Shown: positions 20,835 through 31,749 of the stretch, piece after piece
How the letters are laid out: each line of letters opens with the position of its first letter
How positions within the stretch are numbered: position 1 is the first letter of the stretch
Source of the DNA: Incurvaria masculella
Lineage: Eukaryota > Arthropoda > Insecta > Lepidoptera > Incurvariidae
Assembly (NCBI GenBank): GCA_946894095.1
Contig: OX335653.1
Coordinates: forward strand, 11,971,001-12,035,000
Reading direction: 5' to 3'
Length of the DNA stretch: 64,000 nt
Made by a program: the position numbers and the translations under genes
Notes under the pieces: generated by a model
Told to the model about the DNA's origin: nothing
Database searches by the model: none
Seen by the model: only the letters and a program-made list of their open reading frames with translations

Positions 20835-20935
20835 TGTGATGATTAAAAAGTTATTTGTCATATGTCACATACGTTGTCTTGTTTTGCGGAATAAAACCTA
20901 ATTAAACGATTCAAGGTTTTGCTTTATTCACAACA
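20835..20935 (+). repeat. Right LTR of Gypsy-type element
   Basis: Identical to the left LTR. The short purine-rich stretch ATGGGGTGAA just before it is the only candidate polypurine tract, and it overlaps the stop codon of gag-pol. Confidence 0.93.
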
Positions 20936-21325
20936 CTACCCATATTCAAACAAATTAGGGAACTTCAGATTCACTAAAAATAAACAAAACATTTTAAAAA
21001 AATCGACTTAAAAAAAGTATTCCAAAACAAATTAATATGCACTAAAAATTAAAAAAAATATTGAAATTATTGCAGTTACAATTATTGTTGGAGTCTGTGT
21101 CGGCCAACTGTCTTCACTCTGTAAGCGGCGTGGCGCGGCAAGAAACCCTTGCCTTTTTACGTAAGGATAAATATAACAACAACTCACCGAACGAAACCAC
21201 GGCTGTCATTTGTCTTTGTCAAACGCACGTCAAACGTGTTATTTCTGTCTGTGATCAAGCGAGGCTGGATTTTGTGGTTATTCTTACTGCAAATTTTCTT
21301 GTTTCTCTTAAATTAATCCATCGAG

Positions 21326-21694
21326 ATGGCGGAAGAACTTCAAAGGAAGCTACAAAAGGAGATCGACCTCCTGACAGGAGTCCAAAAGGAGTATCAGAAG
21401 GCGGTCGCGCAAAAGCAGCAGCTCGACAGCCAACTGAACGAGAACAAGGCAGTGCGAGAGGAACTTTCGCTTCTTTCTGGCGACGCAGAGGTGTATAAAC
21501 TCATCGGACCAGTGCTCGTCAAACAGGAGCTGGACGAAGCGAAACAGAACGTCGCCAAGCGTATGGAGTTCATTAGCAAGGAGTCAAAACGCAGTGACGA
21601 CCTCATTGCCTCGCTAGAAAACAAGCAGGAGGCTCTACGTGAAAACCTGTCCAAGATCAATACTAATCTCAGCAAAATGAAGTTGAAGGCTTGA
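21326..21694 (+). CDS. Pfdn6: Prefoldin subunit 6
   Basis: This single exon encodes 122 residues, close to the roughly 125-130 of animal orthologues. Its all-helical plan is that of beta-type prefoldins: an N-terminal coiled coil (LQKEIDLLTGVQKEYQK), a central hairpin with VYKLIGPVLVKQELDEAK, and a C-terminal coil ending NLSKMKLKA. YKLIGPVLVKQ is the family signature I recognise. In the cytosolic prefoldin hexamer this subunit helps capture unfolded actin and tubulin and pass them to the TRiC/CCT chaperonin. The ATG sits in a good start context (GAGATGG). The frame upstream is open for a while but has no family similarity. The gene lies between the Gypsy element and repeat-rich DNA; its polyadenylation site was not identified. 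Confidence 0.95.
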   Translation: MAEELQRKLQKEIDLLTGVQKEYQKAVAQKQQLDSQLNENKAVREELSLLSGDAEVYKLIGPVLVKQELDEAKQNVAKRMEFISKESKRSDDLIASLENKQEALRENLSKINTNLSKMKLKA

Positions 21695-22195
21695 ATGTCA
21701 GATGCTCCTCCAGTGATGTGATTTGAGATGGACCGAGTGCTGCCAACTTTGCTTTACTAACTATTTGTAACCATGAAGTCTTTTGTATTCTGCTAGGGGG
21801 TGTGTTCCCAGACGGACTACAAATAAGAAAAAATTGTACCTATGGAACACATTAGTAGCTTACGGATTGCACTACATCTCAAGGTGTGAAAATTAGAAAT
21901 TATAAAAGAAAGTCTTCATAGACTAGTACAGAGCCCACAGTATACACACATCGCTGTTAACACCACACTTAGCATGGAAATTTTAACAAACATACATGTG
22001 GGTCGACATCCAATGTGTGGCGCGAACGGTGATGCTGTTTATACATAAGGAACAAACGGCAACTGTACAGATTTATAAAATTTTGTGACACTGAAAGTAA
22101 TGTAGTATTTTGGAGGTATCTTATCAAACCTTAAATGTTTTCCTAGCTAGAAGTTTTCGCAAGAATAACAGCCATTTGGAAATATTAACTTGGTT
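21695..22195 (+). other. Probable 3' untranslated region of Pfdn6
   Basis: Non-coding sequence follows the Pfdn6 stop. I see no canonical AATAAA close to the stop, so the end of the transcript is undefined. Confidence 0.3.
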
Positions 22196-22219
22196 TTTAT
22201 TTATCATTATGTTTCAATT

Positions 22220-22380
22220 TCATTTATAAAATTTTTTGATAGTCCAGCTACACTTAGTTACTTCACTGATAAATTTGTCTTCTTTATCATCGCTCCTCCT
22301 CAGTTTTTTCCTGCGTGCAATTTTGGCCTTCTTTTGCCCTTGCCATTGAAGCAATTTTCCTGCTGCTTTCTCGGCAGAGT
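22220..22380 (-). CDS. Candidate terminal exon of unidentified gene
   Basis: On the minus strand, TTAACTTAG (acceptor) is followed by an open stretch reading SAEKAAGKLLQWQGQKKAK, a Lys/Arg-rich segment and an acidic turn (RRSDDKEDKF). It ends at TGA with AATAAA about 20 bases further on. The composition and the adjacent splice and polyadenylation signals look like a real last exon converging on Pfdn6. I did not find the upstream exons, and the start and family are unknown. It could also be a retrocopy fragment or chance. Confidence 0.3.
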
Positions 22381-22399
22381 CTAAGTTAAGTAGTCTATT

Positions 22400-23640
22400 A
22401 AAAATAGCCAAGGTTAGGTGCGCTTAGCATCTTCTATAAATTCAACTTTACCCAACCGGTCCATGTTGGGCCTGCATGTCAGTTTCACAGCTGTTTTGAC
22501 GACTCAAGTAAAAATTGCTTATAATTATGAAATCAAATGAAAAGTTTCATTAATCATTTTAAAATGAAGACAAGATTTGCACACAATAATATTTCTGTGC
22601 CGAGGTCCTAGAATATTTCAGTAGATCAGTCAAGCAAACTTAAAAAATGTGGTCCGTCTTGGAATAAGCAGCCTTCTGTTATCATATGTAGTAGAAACAT
22701 TAATGTTTAAGATTTGTTTTCGAATATCTGCGCATGAAGTAAAGCCACTGTCAAGCTGCTAAAATTAAATTCATTCACAATTCTTTAAAGAAGAATGCCC
22801 AAAATCAAAGCAGAGGCGGGCTAGTAATTTGGATATTATTGTTAGGTTCATAGGTTGTTAGAATTGTAAATTACTAAATATAATTATTTGGATATTTCAA
22901 TATGTGGCATATATGGCACTTTACCTATTGCTGGAAAATTCTGTAAGCAGTATTAGTTTCACAACATGCTGATAAAAGATATGGAAGTCGTTTTTACAGT
23001 TTGATTTCCACATGCAAGCCACTCAACAACCCATCTGTGAAAAGATATGACAACAATTTAAGTTTTCCAGTTTCATTTATAAGGCAAATAAAAAAAAAAA
23101 ATGTTTATTCCACATCTAGGTACTAAGAGCTTCAAACAATAGTTAGTAAATTAACAATTTTTTTAAATAGTTACATAATTGCTTTGGTTTAATTAAATAA
23201 TATTTATGTTGGCACAGTTTTTGTTCCCATTGAAGAATGGGCATAAACAAAAGTTCCGGTTTACATGTGGTTATAATTTTGCCTACACACACATTTGTTT
23301 AAAACAAATTAAACTGAGTGCTTTTATACGATAATGTGTCGATTAATAAATCTACATTAGTGTATGAAAATTGTTATGAGCCAAGCAGCAAACTTGGTTT
23401 GCCCATTTTAGGACTGACATTTTCTAAAATTATTAAACAAATATATTTGTAAAAGCTAACAAAACCGTCTATTCATTGTAAATTAATTTAAACTTTGATT
23501 TTAAAAACCCTTAACTTTTTTCTGCTTTAACCTGCTTCATGGATTTTTTTTAAATAAAAAAATATATATTTTCATCATGTTAGTTTTACCAGGTTTGTTC
23601 AAAAGATAACAATAGGCAGCAAACAATTGAAATATTTATC
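22400..23640. other. Gene-free AT-rich stretch
   Basis: AT-rich sequence with no open frame or splice-bounded exon that I could support on either strand. It might contain introns of the gene whose possible last exon lies at 22220-22380. Confidence 0.3.
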
Positions 23641-23654
23641 TACCACATTAAAGT

Positions 23655-23757
23655 CAATATTATGTCTGCCTACAGAACCAATACGGTGAAAACAACTAAA
23701 TAAGTAAATGAATAAATAAATAATTAAATAAATGAGAAAAAAACAGCTAATCTGGTT
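23655..23757. repeat. Inverted copy of 27419-27520
   Basis: The segment from AATATTATGTCTGCC through an AATAAATA-type AT-rich tract to CAGCTAATCTGGTT is the reverse complement of 27419-27520. At 23757 it joins a non-LTR-like tail. At the other site it joins the Penelope-like inverted arm. Confidence 0.65.
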
Positions 23758-23880
23758 GATCGAATCATCGCGTGACCAGAGGGCTGGCTGGTATCTCGGG
23801 CAGAGGTTGAGCCTAGCTATCCAGAGAGGGAATGCGGCCAGTCTTTTGGGCACCCTGCCGCCTGGCAGCGATATGGCTGA
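23757..23880 (+). pseudogene. Fragment resembling C-terminus of a retrotransposon polymerase
   Basis: One plus-strand frame reads QRAGWYLGQRLSLAIQRG followed by NAASLLGTLPPG and an acidic end. It resembles the C-terminal tail of insect non-LTR polymerases. Only about 40 residues are preserved, so the assignment is tentative. Confidence 0.3.
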
Positions 23881-24139
23881 AATTTATTATTTGTTATAAA
23901 TGTGTGTAATTTTAGGAATAGTTTAATTTATAGGATAATGTTTAATATTTTAGTTTTTAATTTCTTTGTTGACTGATATTAAATGCCTAAATCTGGTTGT
24001 ATGCTTAGATGAAAAAGGAATGGATAGGGGACTAAACAAATTTTACGGTCCGTCAAAAATAAGCTCATTCAGCCGATATGCTCTCAGTCGGTGTCAGACG
24101 TCAGTGATGAATTCAGTTGGGCGAGATTTCAAAGTATCA

Positions 24140-24881
24140 ACAAAATGTCGTCTTGTGTTGTTGAAAAATATGGAAATAACGCCATAAAGGACAACAAGAG
24201 CAATGGAATCACATTCCACGTATAAGTGCAAGCATATTCAGTATATTTTTAGTTTAGTTGACCTGAAACCTTTTATGTGTTGTAAAGGCGCAAACAGGGT
24301 TGGCACAAGCAAACTTAAATTGTCAGTTCGATTTTTATTTTTGTTTTCATTTCAGTATTATATATTGAACTAAATTTTATTTTAAAAACAAGTAGGGCTG
24401 CCAAAAAACAATAGTCTACGTACTGTTTTTTATTTTTTATAATGTCGTTTAGGATGTTTGTATAATATGTCTTAGTTCTGAGGCTGTGATAAAAAGGTAC
24501 ATCCTTGAAAATGGTCAAAATTTTACATGTGACAGACAGCTCGTTTCCATAAAGATTAAAATTCTCAAGTCGTTTCTTGGCTCAAATGTCCTTTTGTCAT
24601 TGAATGAGTATTCATTCCTTCAACCTGCTACATTTAATCATAGACTCCATCTTCTTAGGGCTATTATCGAAAAATATGTAAATGTAAAACTTTATCATAT
24701 ACATAAAACCAATCCGGGGATTAAAGCCGCCACAAAAAGACAAAAGCGTAATAAACTGAACCTATTTGAAGGAAATAAAAAAAAATCAAAAAGAAAGAAC
24801 TTAGTGGTTTATCAAAATACCATCACACATTTACGGCGAACGGCAATAATCATCAACAGGTTTTACATAACACTGTACTGA
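24140..24881 (+). pseudogene. Remnant of THAP-domain transposase
   Basis: Near 24145 a frame starts MSSCVVEKYGNN and continues to GITFH, the beginning of a THAP zinc finger (C-x-V...GITFH). About 250 bp later, 24486-24881 holds an open frame with HRLHLLRAIIEKYVNVKLYH and NKLNLFEGN, resembling the C-terminal tail of P-element-like THAP transposases. The central catalytic part is missing. I infer an internally deleted element. Confidence 0.4.
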
Positions 24882-24889
24882 CTATTATT

Positions 24890-25720
24890 TGGACTATTTT
24901 TTAGCATCTAAAACGCATTGAACGAAATTTTTAAATGCATAAAATGCAAACATGGACAATTCAAGAATAATCAATATTATTTGTTTTGCAATGTTTGACC
25001 CATACTTGCAATACATTAATGATTCCCTCTTTGTGTTTATTTTATTTTATGATTTCAATATTTACAAATTGTGTATATTCGACTTTATTAATTTATCCTT
25101 AATATCGATGATTTTTACTCAGAATAACGATGGTTTAATGAATGATTCCATTAATATTTTTTTCATTTTCCCGCTTGCAAATTCGCGAAAAGATTATTTG
25201 ATGCCTTGTTAACTATACAATCATGGTACTACTTGTTCTGACCACTATCACTAAATAGGAACCTTAATATTTTAATGCACAATACAATATATTGATATTT
25301 ATTTTCGTGATCATTTTTGGCAACCCTGCCGTTTTCACTTTCATTTTTCATTTAGTTTTGACGCGCCATTCTGCTCAAAGGGGTTAGGATGCGCGCATCG
25401 TTGATGTGTCATGATGGATTAGGATGAATTTTGCACTATATCTACGACCAGATGTCACAAATGTCACCATCCCTTTTTCTCACGCTAGAACTAATTCAAT
25501 TTAAGGAAATTGTTGTCTCATTTCATTCTTCCGCGATTAGATGAATCTATTTGTCACTTTTTCGCATGATGCATTTCCTTATACCTTTGTCCTGCTCTTT
25601 TATCCTTTACGTATTAGAGTTTGGTGTGCATGTAAAAGTATAGGTGTGTGAGTTTTTTTAAAAATAGGAACGCTTTTGAACTATCATCAGTATGGAGGTA
25701 CCGTATCCATTCTTTTTCAT
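24890..25720. other. Gene-free stretch
   Basis: AT-rich DNA. A short open frame at 24952-25212 is hydrophobic and low-complexity, without recognisable domains. Nothing else is supported. Confidence 0.3.
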
Positions 25721-25725
25721 CTAAG

Positions 25726-26505
25726 GTTGTATGTAGCTAAACGCCCCCTCTTGTGTCCCGCGCCGCCGTCTCTATGCGGATCGGATGGCGCGAGCCGCGC
25801 CCCTGGAGCTGCAATGGGGTGCAGGGAGTGCAGGATCGGGAATCGGGAGCCGATCCTGAAACATAACATAGATATCGTACAAAGCAGTAATATTTCGGCA
25901 TTCGCCGTTATCAAACTGAATTTTGTTTGCTATGGCAACGGTGTTTTTAATTTTGGCATCGTGTGAAAAAAGTAGGCGCATGGCTCCCTCGTATGCAAAC
26001 TTATTTATGGGGAAATTGGAAATCGATTTTCTAAATTCTCAATGTTTAAAACCATTGTGTTGGGTAAGATTTATTGATGACATTTTTTGCAATTTGGACT
26101 CATGGCAGGGATTCACTGTCGGTATTCCTTGATGCTCTCAACTCGTTTAGCTGCCTTGACTTCACGTACACCATATCAAATTCCACAATCACCTTTCTCG
26201 ATGTGGATATCACATTCATTGACAAAACATTCATAACTTCCGTTCATTTCAAACCGACAAACAAATTGCAGTACCTACACTTCGATAGCTGTCACCCATC
26301 TCACACTAAACGGAGTATTCCTAATAGTCTTGCGGCGCGCGGTAACAGAATTTGCAACAACACACATATTTTGGAAACATACGACAAAATTATTACAGAT
26401 GCCCTAGAACAACGAAATTATCCCTCTAAATTCATTAAAAAACATTTTTCTAAAAAATCCAGGCATGCTAGGTCACAAATGCACAACACTAACAACACTA
26501 ACAAC
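25726..26505 (+). pseudogene. Penelope-like reverse transcriptase fragment, plus arm
   Basis: Frames in this arm read [27 protein letters not shown] (the YxDD-type active site, here FIDD), then STITFLDVDITF, SVHFKPTNKLQYLHFDSCHP and KRSIPNSLAARG. This is the palm and thumb order of Penelope-like reverse transcriptases. The part before the palm and any GIY-YIG endonuclease are absent. A frameshift just after FIDDIF separates the two halves. The arm is repeated in reverse at 26639-27421. Confidence 0.7.
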
Positions 26506-27421
26506 CGATATCTGTATTTTATTGGGGAGTAGTTCTTTGGTCAGATTGTGTGTTTGTAAAATTGGCAAGAAATTTTGAATGGCATTTTTAATTTTTTGCA
26601 CCCCATGAAAATATTTCGTAGTGAGTCTAATTTGGTTCGTGTTGTTAGTGTTGTGCATTTGTGACCTAGCATGCCTGGATTTTTTAGAAAAATGTTTTTT
26701 AATGAATTTAGAGGGATAATTTCGTTGTTCTAGGGCATCTGTAATAATTTTGTCGTATGTTTCCAAAATATGTGTGTTGTTGCAAATTCTGTTACCGCGC
26801 GCCGCAAGACTATTAGGAATACTCCGTTTAGTGTGAGATGGGTGACAGCTATCGAAGTGTAGGTACTGCAATTTGTTTGTCGGTTTGAAATGAACGGAAG
26901 TTATGAATGTTTTGTCAATGAATGTGATATCCACATCGAGAAAGGTGATTGTGGAATCTGATAATGGTGTACGTGAAGTCAAGGCAGCTAAACGAGTTGA
27001 GAGCATCAAGGAATACCGACAGTGAATCCCTGCCATGAGTCCAAATTGCAAAAATGTCATCAATAAATCTTACCCAACACAATGGTTTTAAACATTGAGA
27101 ATTTAGAAAATCGATTTCCAATTTCGCCATAAATAAGTTTGCATACGAGGGAGCCATGCGCCTACTTTTTTCACACGATGCCAAAATTAAAAACACCGTT
27201 GCCATAGCAAACAAAATTCAGTTTGATAACGGCGAATGCCGAAATATTACTGCTTTGTATTATGCAATCGATATCTATGTTATGTTTCAGGATCGGCTCC
27301 CGATTCCCGATCCTGCACTCCCTGCACCCCATTGCAGCTCCAGGGGCGCGGCTCGCGCCATCCGATCCGCATAGAGACGGCGGCGCGGGACACAAGAGGG
27401 GGCGTTCAGCTACATACAACC
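26506..27421 (-). pseudogene. Penelope-like reverse transcriptase fragment, minus arm
   Basis: This is the mirror copy of the preceding feature, with the same motif order on the minus strand. It keeps the frame across [16 protein letters not shown] but is shifted near the FTYTI segment, so the two arms have different lesions. It extends about 130 bases further at its 3' side (26506-26638, reading RLTTKYFHGVQKIKN) before meeting the plus arm. No endonuclease domain is seen. Confidence 0.7.
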
Positions 27422-28230
27422 AGATTAGCTGTTTTTTTCTCATTTATTTAATTATTTATTTATTCATTTACTTATTTAGTTGTTTTCACCGTATTGGTTC
27501 TGTAGGCAGACATAATATTAATAACAACGATTGTTGTTTTTGTGTTTGTTGTAGAGACAGCACCATAACCACATTAAAGTCAAGTTATTTGAGCCCTGTA
27601 GGTACCATATTGTAGTGCATATTGTCGCACAATCACTTTGTACATTTTGTAATGAAAGCCTAGTGGTCCAGCGCGGACCAGGAATGCCGGACTTATACTT
27701 TTGTTAGGGATAGGCCACCTCACTTGTGAAACCTCTGAAAATCTCCTCCCTCCTCGAGACCGTGGCCTTTAATGTCTGCCAACCAAAATCCAACGCTGGT
27801 AGTATCATATTAGGCTTAGTACTAGATGGGCAAGGTATGCGGAAGTAAATATATCAGATGTGAAAAATGCAGTAATACACTGTCAGTACTGTTATAAGTG
27901 GTCATTAAATTAAAATACCTTGCCCGCATCCTGTATGAATGTATGTAAAAATATAGCTTCTCTATCTAACTGAGTGATAGGGTTAATCCGGCCTGAGTTG
28001 GTATATCCATGGAAATAAATTTTCAATTCCAAAAGTAGTGTCAGTGCAGGATCGTCCCGGTGGCACATGTTCCTAAAATAATTGGTCGACTAGCCCTTTG
28101 GGTTACTATTTATTTAGAAATATAATTCAGGCCGACATCAGTCCAAAACGACATTGACCCGAGCGGAGCCGAGTACTCAGCTAGTAATCTATAAATGTAT
28201 GGAATGAAATAAATGTATACAGGTATTTAA
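27422..28230. other. Repeat-like gene-free stretch
   Basis: It begins with the inverted copy of 23655-23757 and continues without supported genes. AATAAA on the plus strand near 28208 and TTTATT (AATAAA on the minus strand) near 28235 could be polyadenylation signals of converging transcripts. Confidence 0.3.
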
Positions 28231-28234
28231 AAAT

Positions 28235-31200
28235 CATTTATTCACACTTTGAAAACTTCATTTCGGTTCTTAATAATATTAGTACAAAACAATACAATCT
28301 AGTTATGCACAATAATTTCATATTTGTTTTAACTTATTGCATTCCTAATCAAAATACATAGTTTTATATCACCCTGCCGAATCCATAGATACATTTGGAA
28401 TGTACATAATTGAACAGCAAGCTGCTAACATTTTATTTTGTAAAATATCGCCATAACTATTGTTTTATACATCTTTATTGACACCTAAACTATAAAAAAT
28501 TAAATGAGCATGATAAAATCAACACATAGATTGGAACACATTATGTAGTAGTAAGTAAAACTAAACTTGATCAAGTGATAATTGAATTTTTTTGCTTCGC
28601 CAACATTAATTTTCGCTTCCCAACGCTGTTTCATACATTACCGTATTAAATTTATTAACTGCAATTAAAGTATGCATGTACACAACCAGAGGTTTATTTA
28701 TTGTTTTGTTATTGGATGTGTTAACTACCTCTTAAAATTAAATTAAACATTTCATATTATCAAAGTAAGCACAGCACATCTGAGTCAACAAAACAATTTC
28801 ACGAAACAATTCGAAATTTACCCCAACTTGAAATACATTAATCATATAAATAGTTTTGACCACGGAGGATAGAGGTAGAGAGGAGATGGTCTAAGCAAAC
28901 TGGGTCTGTGTCCACCAAGTGGGTCTCTACGACACAGCTCACGTGATAAGAAGGCGTGGCTTAGCGTCATTCGCGACATGGCGCTGGCGGTGTTAGGTTG
29001 TGGGACAATATCGCAATATTTTTGTGATACAATATTCAGAGATTTTGTGTAAAATGTTGCAAACATTACACAAGAAAAGCCTGTAGGTGGAATTAGGCTT
29101 TATTTGTCAGTAAAACACCTCATATTTTATAATTTGAGTCAATATTCAAACATTGTATCGATGTATCGGTCTTGCAATTTGCCGATAGATGGCGTGCAAT
29201 AATTTTATTTGTACGATAAGAAATGTTGATCTCATGATGCAAATTTTTATGACACTTTTAAATCAATATTATTTGAATCCGCGAAAATGCATAGATTTAA
29301 ATTTCCAAGGTTTTTTTTAGAAAAACTAACATAAAATGCAAAAGGTGCCATCTAGTTGTAGTCTTGTAACCACTAAGAATAGCTCTCGGAATAGCTGCTA
29401 CCAGAATACCGGTTCTTCCGGTAGATGGATTTAGAACAAAAGGTGGAGCTTGAACCCCCACCATGAAATGTTTTTCTCCCCGCTTCCCTGCGCAGTGTCA
29501 CGCTGCGTTCCTTAGTAATATGAAGTAATAACACCTCCTCTCTCCCTCCCTCCTCCGTGGTTTTGACCTTTGATGTAATAGTGCGTGAATGTCTAGGGCA
29601 TTTTGCTACCCATTCACTAGCCCGGGGCCAATTAGTCACACTGGCCAAATCCATAAAGCATAATTATACTTCCATCAAAGTTATGAGACTTACAAATTAT
29701 TGTAAGGAAATTCGTAAGGTCAAAGAGAAGATTTTGAGTAGTATAGTGGTGTCCGGCCTTTGCAAGCACGGCATTGAGAAGATTTTTTTTGGAGAAATCG
29801 CACGATTGTTGCTGTGGTCTCGTTGAAAGTAACTTCATGGCACAGTCAACCGATTGCATGCTGAAAGTTGGAACAAAATCAAGTTAGTGGCGACAGCTCC
29901 ATGACACGTATATGCATCCAAAGGTTTAACAAAGGATTGTGGTACCCTGCCATTGGTTTTTTTTCTGTATTTGTTATTTTAGGATTAATCATTTCGTTTT
30001 TAGGCTGATGGCGTACGTACCTAAATAAATAGTATAGTGACAGAATGACACTATGCTCGACACAAAAGAGCAGAACCATGATGAAACAAGCAGTACTTTG
30101 ACCACTGATAACACTGAACAAACTGATTTTAAAAAATAAGCTGTAGTACACCTTCGAAATCAACATTAGCACTTACTATGGAGTTACATTGCAGTTATTT
30201 TGTGAATTACTTTCTTTCTAAATTTAACCAATAATCTTACTTTTGTATTGTTCAGTTCTACTTGCATAACAATAACATTTGTCTTTCTCAATCTTTAGTG
30301 CAGAATTTCGATGTACATCAGCATTCATCATATAAAACTATGGATCAATTTATTATAAACTTCTTTATTTAGGCAACTCTATATTGGTAAATCAGGATTG
30401 CAAGGAGAACGGAATATGTTTTTTTAAACTTAATTTCAGGGCTATTCATTTTCAGTGTTTTACAAAATCCCTTTAGACAAATTGGTAAAGGCATTTTAAC
30501 TATTAATATAAAAACTGCAGAATACAATTTACTATACTTATGTACATATTATGCCCGGATTATCATTTGGCTTATTTACATTATTTACCGATTTTAATAC
30601 TAAATCCTAAAATGTACATATATAAAACTTCATAAAATATTATGCATAATACTAATTTACATATTTAAAATAACTAGGTACACACTAAACCAGGTACCTA
30701 CCTACCCAATAAGTACAGTAACAATCAATGTGAAAATAATTTTGGCACTATTTTCCATATAAAATTATATGAATCTCAGAACAATCTGGAATAATATAAA
30801 CAGACAACAGTCCCTTTAAAATTCAAGTATGCTGTACTTATGGGTTTAAAAACATGTATTTTGTATCTTTATGCTTTCAACCATAATGCACGTTGCGAGT
30901 CGGCATTGCCTGCATTTGGTTCAGGTGATTTTGAGAGCAAAATAAAGGCAATCTTATTTTTTTTTTTCGATTTTTTAAGAATAAATCGTATTTGGGTAAT
31001 TGCAACATTGATTTTTACCTCCAGGATCACCTGAAATTAATGTAGTCGACACCGTGTAACAGTGTATGATAACATCTAATCACATTTTAATGTTTGCTTA
31101 GTTACATGGTCTTCACGTAAGTAATCGTTTTTTTCCGGGTTAAGTAGTACACATTATTAATGTTTGCATTTTCTTAACCGTAAATTATGCAGCTAACCGT

Positions 31201-31643
31201 ATAACAATAACAGTCTTACTGGCTTTATTCACATATATACACATCTAGAGATTCGTAGATCTGCTTTGAAAAAATCGTTGTGCTCCAGTTATGGCACATT
31301 TCACAAACACTAAATTAAATGGTCCATCTGTAGTACGGGTTATGTAGAAAATTGGTAATAATTTCTGTTGTACGCTGTCTACAAAAGTTCATAATGCCAC
31401 TTATTTACAATAAAGTTCTGTGTATAAATAGTAAAATATCAACAATTTAGTTCAATTCCCTCATCATTTATCTAAATTAGAAAAGACTAGCCATTGCTAA
31501 GAAAAATATCTCGACATTTTTACGCAATTTGTTAAATTCATTTGGCGGAAATATCGCAAGTAATGCCAACAGTAAACAATAAAAATTGCTTTCTGAAGGT
31601 GGTAACTTGGAATCTCGCCAGGTCTACACACGCACATCTATGG
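28235..31643 (-). other. Region downstream of Cad99C stop, possible 3' UTR
   Basis: AT-rich sequence follows the Cad99C stop codon in transcription direction. Several TTTATT strings (AATAAA on the minus strand) occur, for example near 31220, 30362 and 28237. The true end cannot be chosen. No exon of another gene was recognised. Confidence 0.3.
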
Positions 31644-31749
31644 CTAAAGTTCTGTCGTTGTCTCGACGGGAGATCGGTCATTGAGGTACGAAAACCCAAA
31701 TTGTGAGTAGTTGCGCTTCCCAAATGTCACGTTATCGTTTTCACTTGCT
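31644..31749 (-). CDS. Cad99C: Cad99C last exon with PDZ ligand
   Basis: 106 nt after a strong T-rich acceptor. The phase restores an Arg codon. It encodes 34 more residues ending VETTTEL and TAG. T-E-L at the C-terminus is a class I PDZ-binding motif, matching the use of PDZ partners by this family. Confidence 0.87.

Larger units (their letters stand above)
17118..20935 (+). mobile_element. Complete Ty3/Gypsy-type LTR retrotransposon
   Basis: Two 101-bp LTRs (17118-17218 and 20835-20935) read identical base for base, begin TGTGATGATT and end CACAACA (TG...CA). A 5-bp target duplication, CTACC, flanks the element at 17113-17117 and 20936-20940. The single gag-pol frame fills the interior, stopping one base before the right LTR. 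Total length is 3,818 bp, very compact for this group. Identical LTRs plus an open frame imply recent insertion. The primer-site region (17220-17233) does not begin with the usual TGG of a tRNA-primed element. It is instead complementary to 17165-17178 within the LTR. Confidence 0.95.

Noticed and set aside
24952..25212. 86-codon hydrophobic frame
   Set aside because: AT-driven Phe/Ile/Asn-rich composition without domain features.
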